From IMG/VR virus record IMGVR_UViG_3300025120_000076, positions 1 to 52,422 of that record: DNA of 52,422 bases; one strand, written 5' to 3'. A model generated the notes under the pieces. The model did no database searches. It saw only the letters and a list, made by a program, of their open reading frames with translations, and was not told the DNA's origin. The DNA is from a virus. The position numbers and the translations under genes were made by a program. Shown in pieces: positions 52,194-52,422 of the stretch (position 1 is the first letter of the stretch; every line of letters begins with the position of its first letter).

Positions 52194-52313
52194 ATGAGCA
52201 ATTTCTCTTACACACTACTAAAAATATCTTGGCGAGTATACGACAAGCATTACACTAAATTAACTGACGAAGAAAAGTCTAATGTACTAGATATCTATTA
52301 TGATTTCTATTAA
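52194..52313 (+). CDS. Small 39-residue protein
   Basis: M-S-N-F-S-Y-T-L-L-K-I-S-W-R-V-Y-D-K-H-Y, then T-D-E-E-K-S-N-V-L-D-I-Y-Y-D. Preceded by AATACT before the ATG, 12 bases after the previous stop. Unknown function. Confidence 0.45.
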   Translation: MSNFSYTLLKISWRVYDKHYTKLTDEEKSNVLDIYYDFY

Positions 52314-52324
52314 AATAATTAACT

Positions 52325-52422
52325 ATGCAATTTATACTAACATGCCCTAATGGCAAAGAAATCGATATGACTCACTACGTCGGTAAACAAATGGATGGTG
52401 AGTTAACTAGACAAGATGTTCT
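52325..52422 (+). CDS. Start of a further small gene, cut by the window end
   Basis: ATG in the same A-rich context (TTAACT-ATG), then Q-F-I-L-T-C-P-N-G-K-E-I-D-M-T-H-Y-V-G-K-Q-M-D-G-E-L-T, open to the last base. It continues the rightward series of tiny genes with about 11-base spacing. Product unknown; only the N terminus is visible. Confidence 0.5.
   Translation, partial: MQFILTCPNGKEIDMTHYVGKQMDGELTRQDV

Overview
The window is a contiguous piece of a strongly AT-rich, tightly packed genome of a tailed bacteriophage with short-tailed (podovirus) architecture. It has TerL, portal, a scaffold-like protein, a major capsid protein, two connector/ring-type proteins, a tail-stabilisation protein, internal (ejected) virion proteins and tail fibres. 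I see no sheath or tape-measure gene. Gene order and protein sizes recall crAss-like (Crassvirales-type) and uncultured marine podoviruses; that placement is from memory and is inference. A Bacteroidetes (marine Flavobacteriia-like) host is suggested by the near absence of Shine-Dalgarno sequences, A-rich starts, a lipoprotein with an L-T-S-C-G-S lipobox, and one TAnnTTTG-type promoter candidate. No integrase, repressor, CRISPR array, rRNA or complete tRNA was seen.

Layout. (1) 1-5081, + strand: overlapping metabolic genes: the end of a MazG-like protein, a PD-(D/E)XK (DUF1064/T7 endonuclease I-like) nuclease, class I ribonucleotide reductase NrdB and NrdA, a surface lipoprotein, a 2-oxoglutarate/Fe(II) oxygenase-like protein and several small proteins. 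It ends in a hairpin (5087-5112) shared with the convergent late genes. (2) 5148-50677, - strand, read from high to low coordinates: tail fibres (50.7-43.5 kb); a chaperonin pair GroEL-GroES (42.8-41.0 kb); a 'tag' cluster of small basic proteins starting M-A-Y-K-Q (40.3-35.5 kb); a holin and small proteins (35.5-34.6 kb); a tandem GroES-like protein, a small terminase candidate, TerL, portal, scaffold and MCP (34.6-26.4 kb); connectors and a stabilisation protein split by a small nucleotidyltransferase gene (25.5-17.4 kb); an acetyltransferase; three internal virion proteins including a 2469-residue multidomain protein (16.9-6.9 kb); amidase and a second holin-like protein (6.9-6.35 kb); and three more tag proteins (6.35-5.4 kb). 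(3) 50678-51274: divergent non-coding control region with an array of TGACA/TGTCA motifs. (4) 51275-52422, + strand: a string of very small, probably early, genes, each with an A-rich start.

How it fits together: the + strand genes supply deoxynucleotides and may alter the host surface; the - strand block builds the particle, with the phage's own chaperonin probably assisting capsid or tail folding; internal proteins would be ejected with the DNA; holin(s) plus amidase lyse the cell. The least explained feature is a set of about nine otherwise unrelated small proteins sharing a near-identical N-terminal tag and internal S-R-x-x-S-P-L type motifs. Also notable are the tandem GroES-like protein beside TerL and the repeat array at the divergent switch region.
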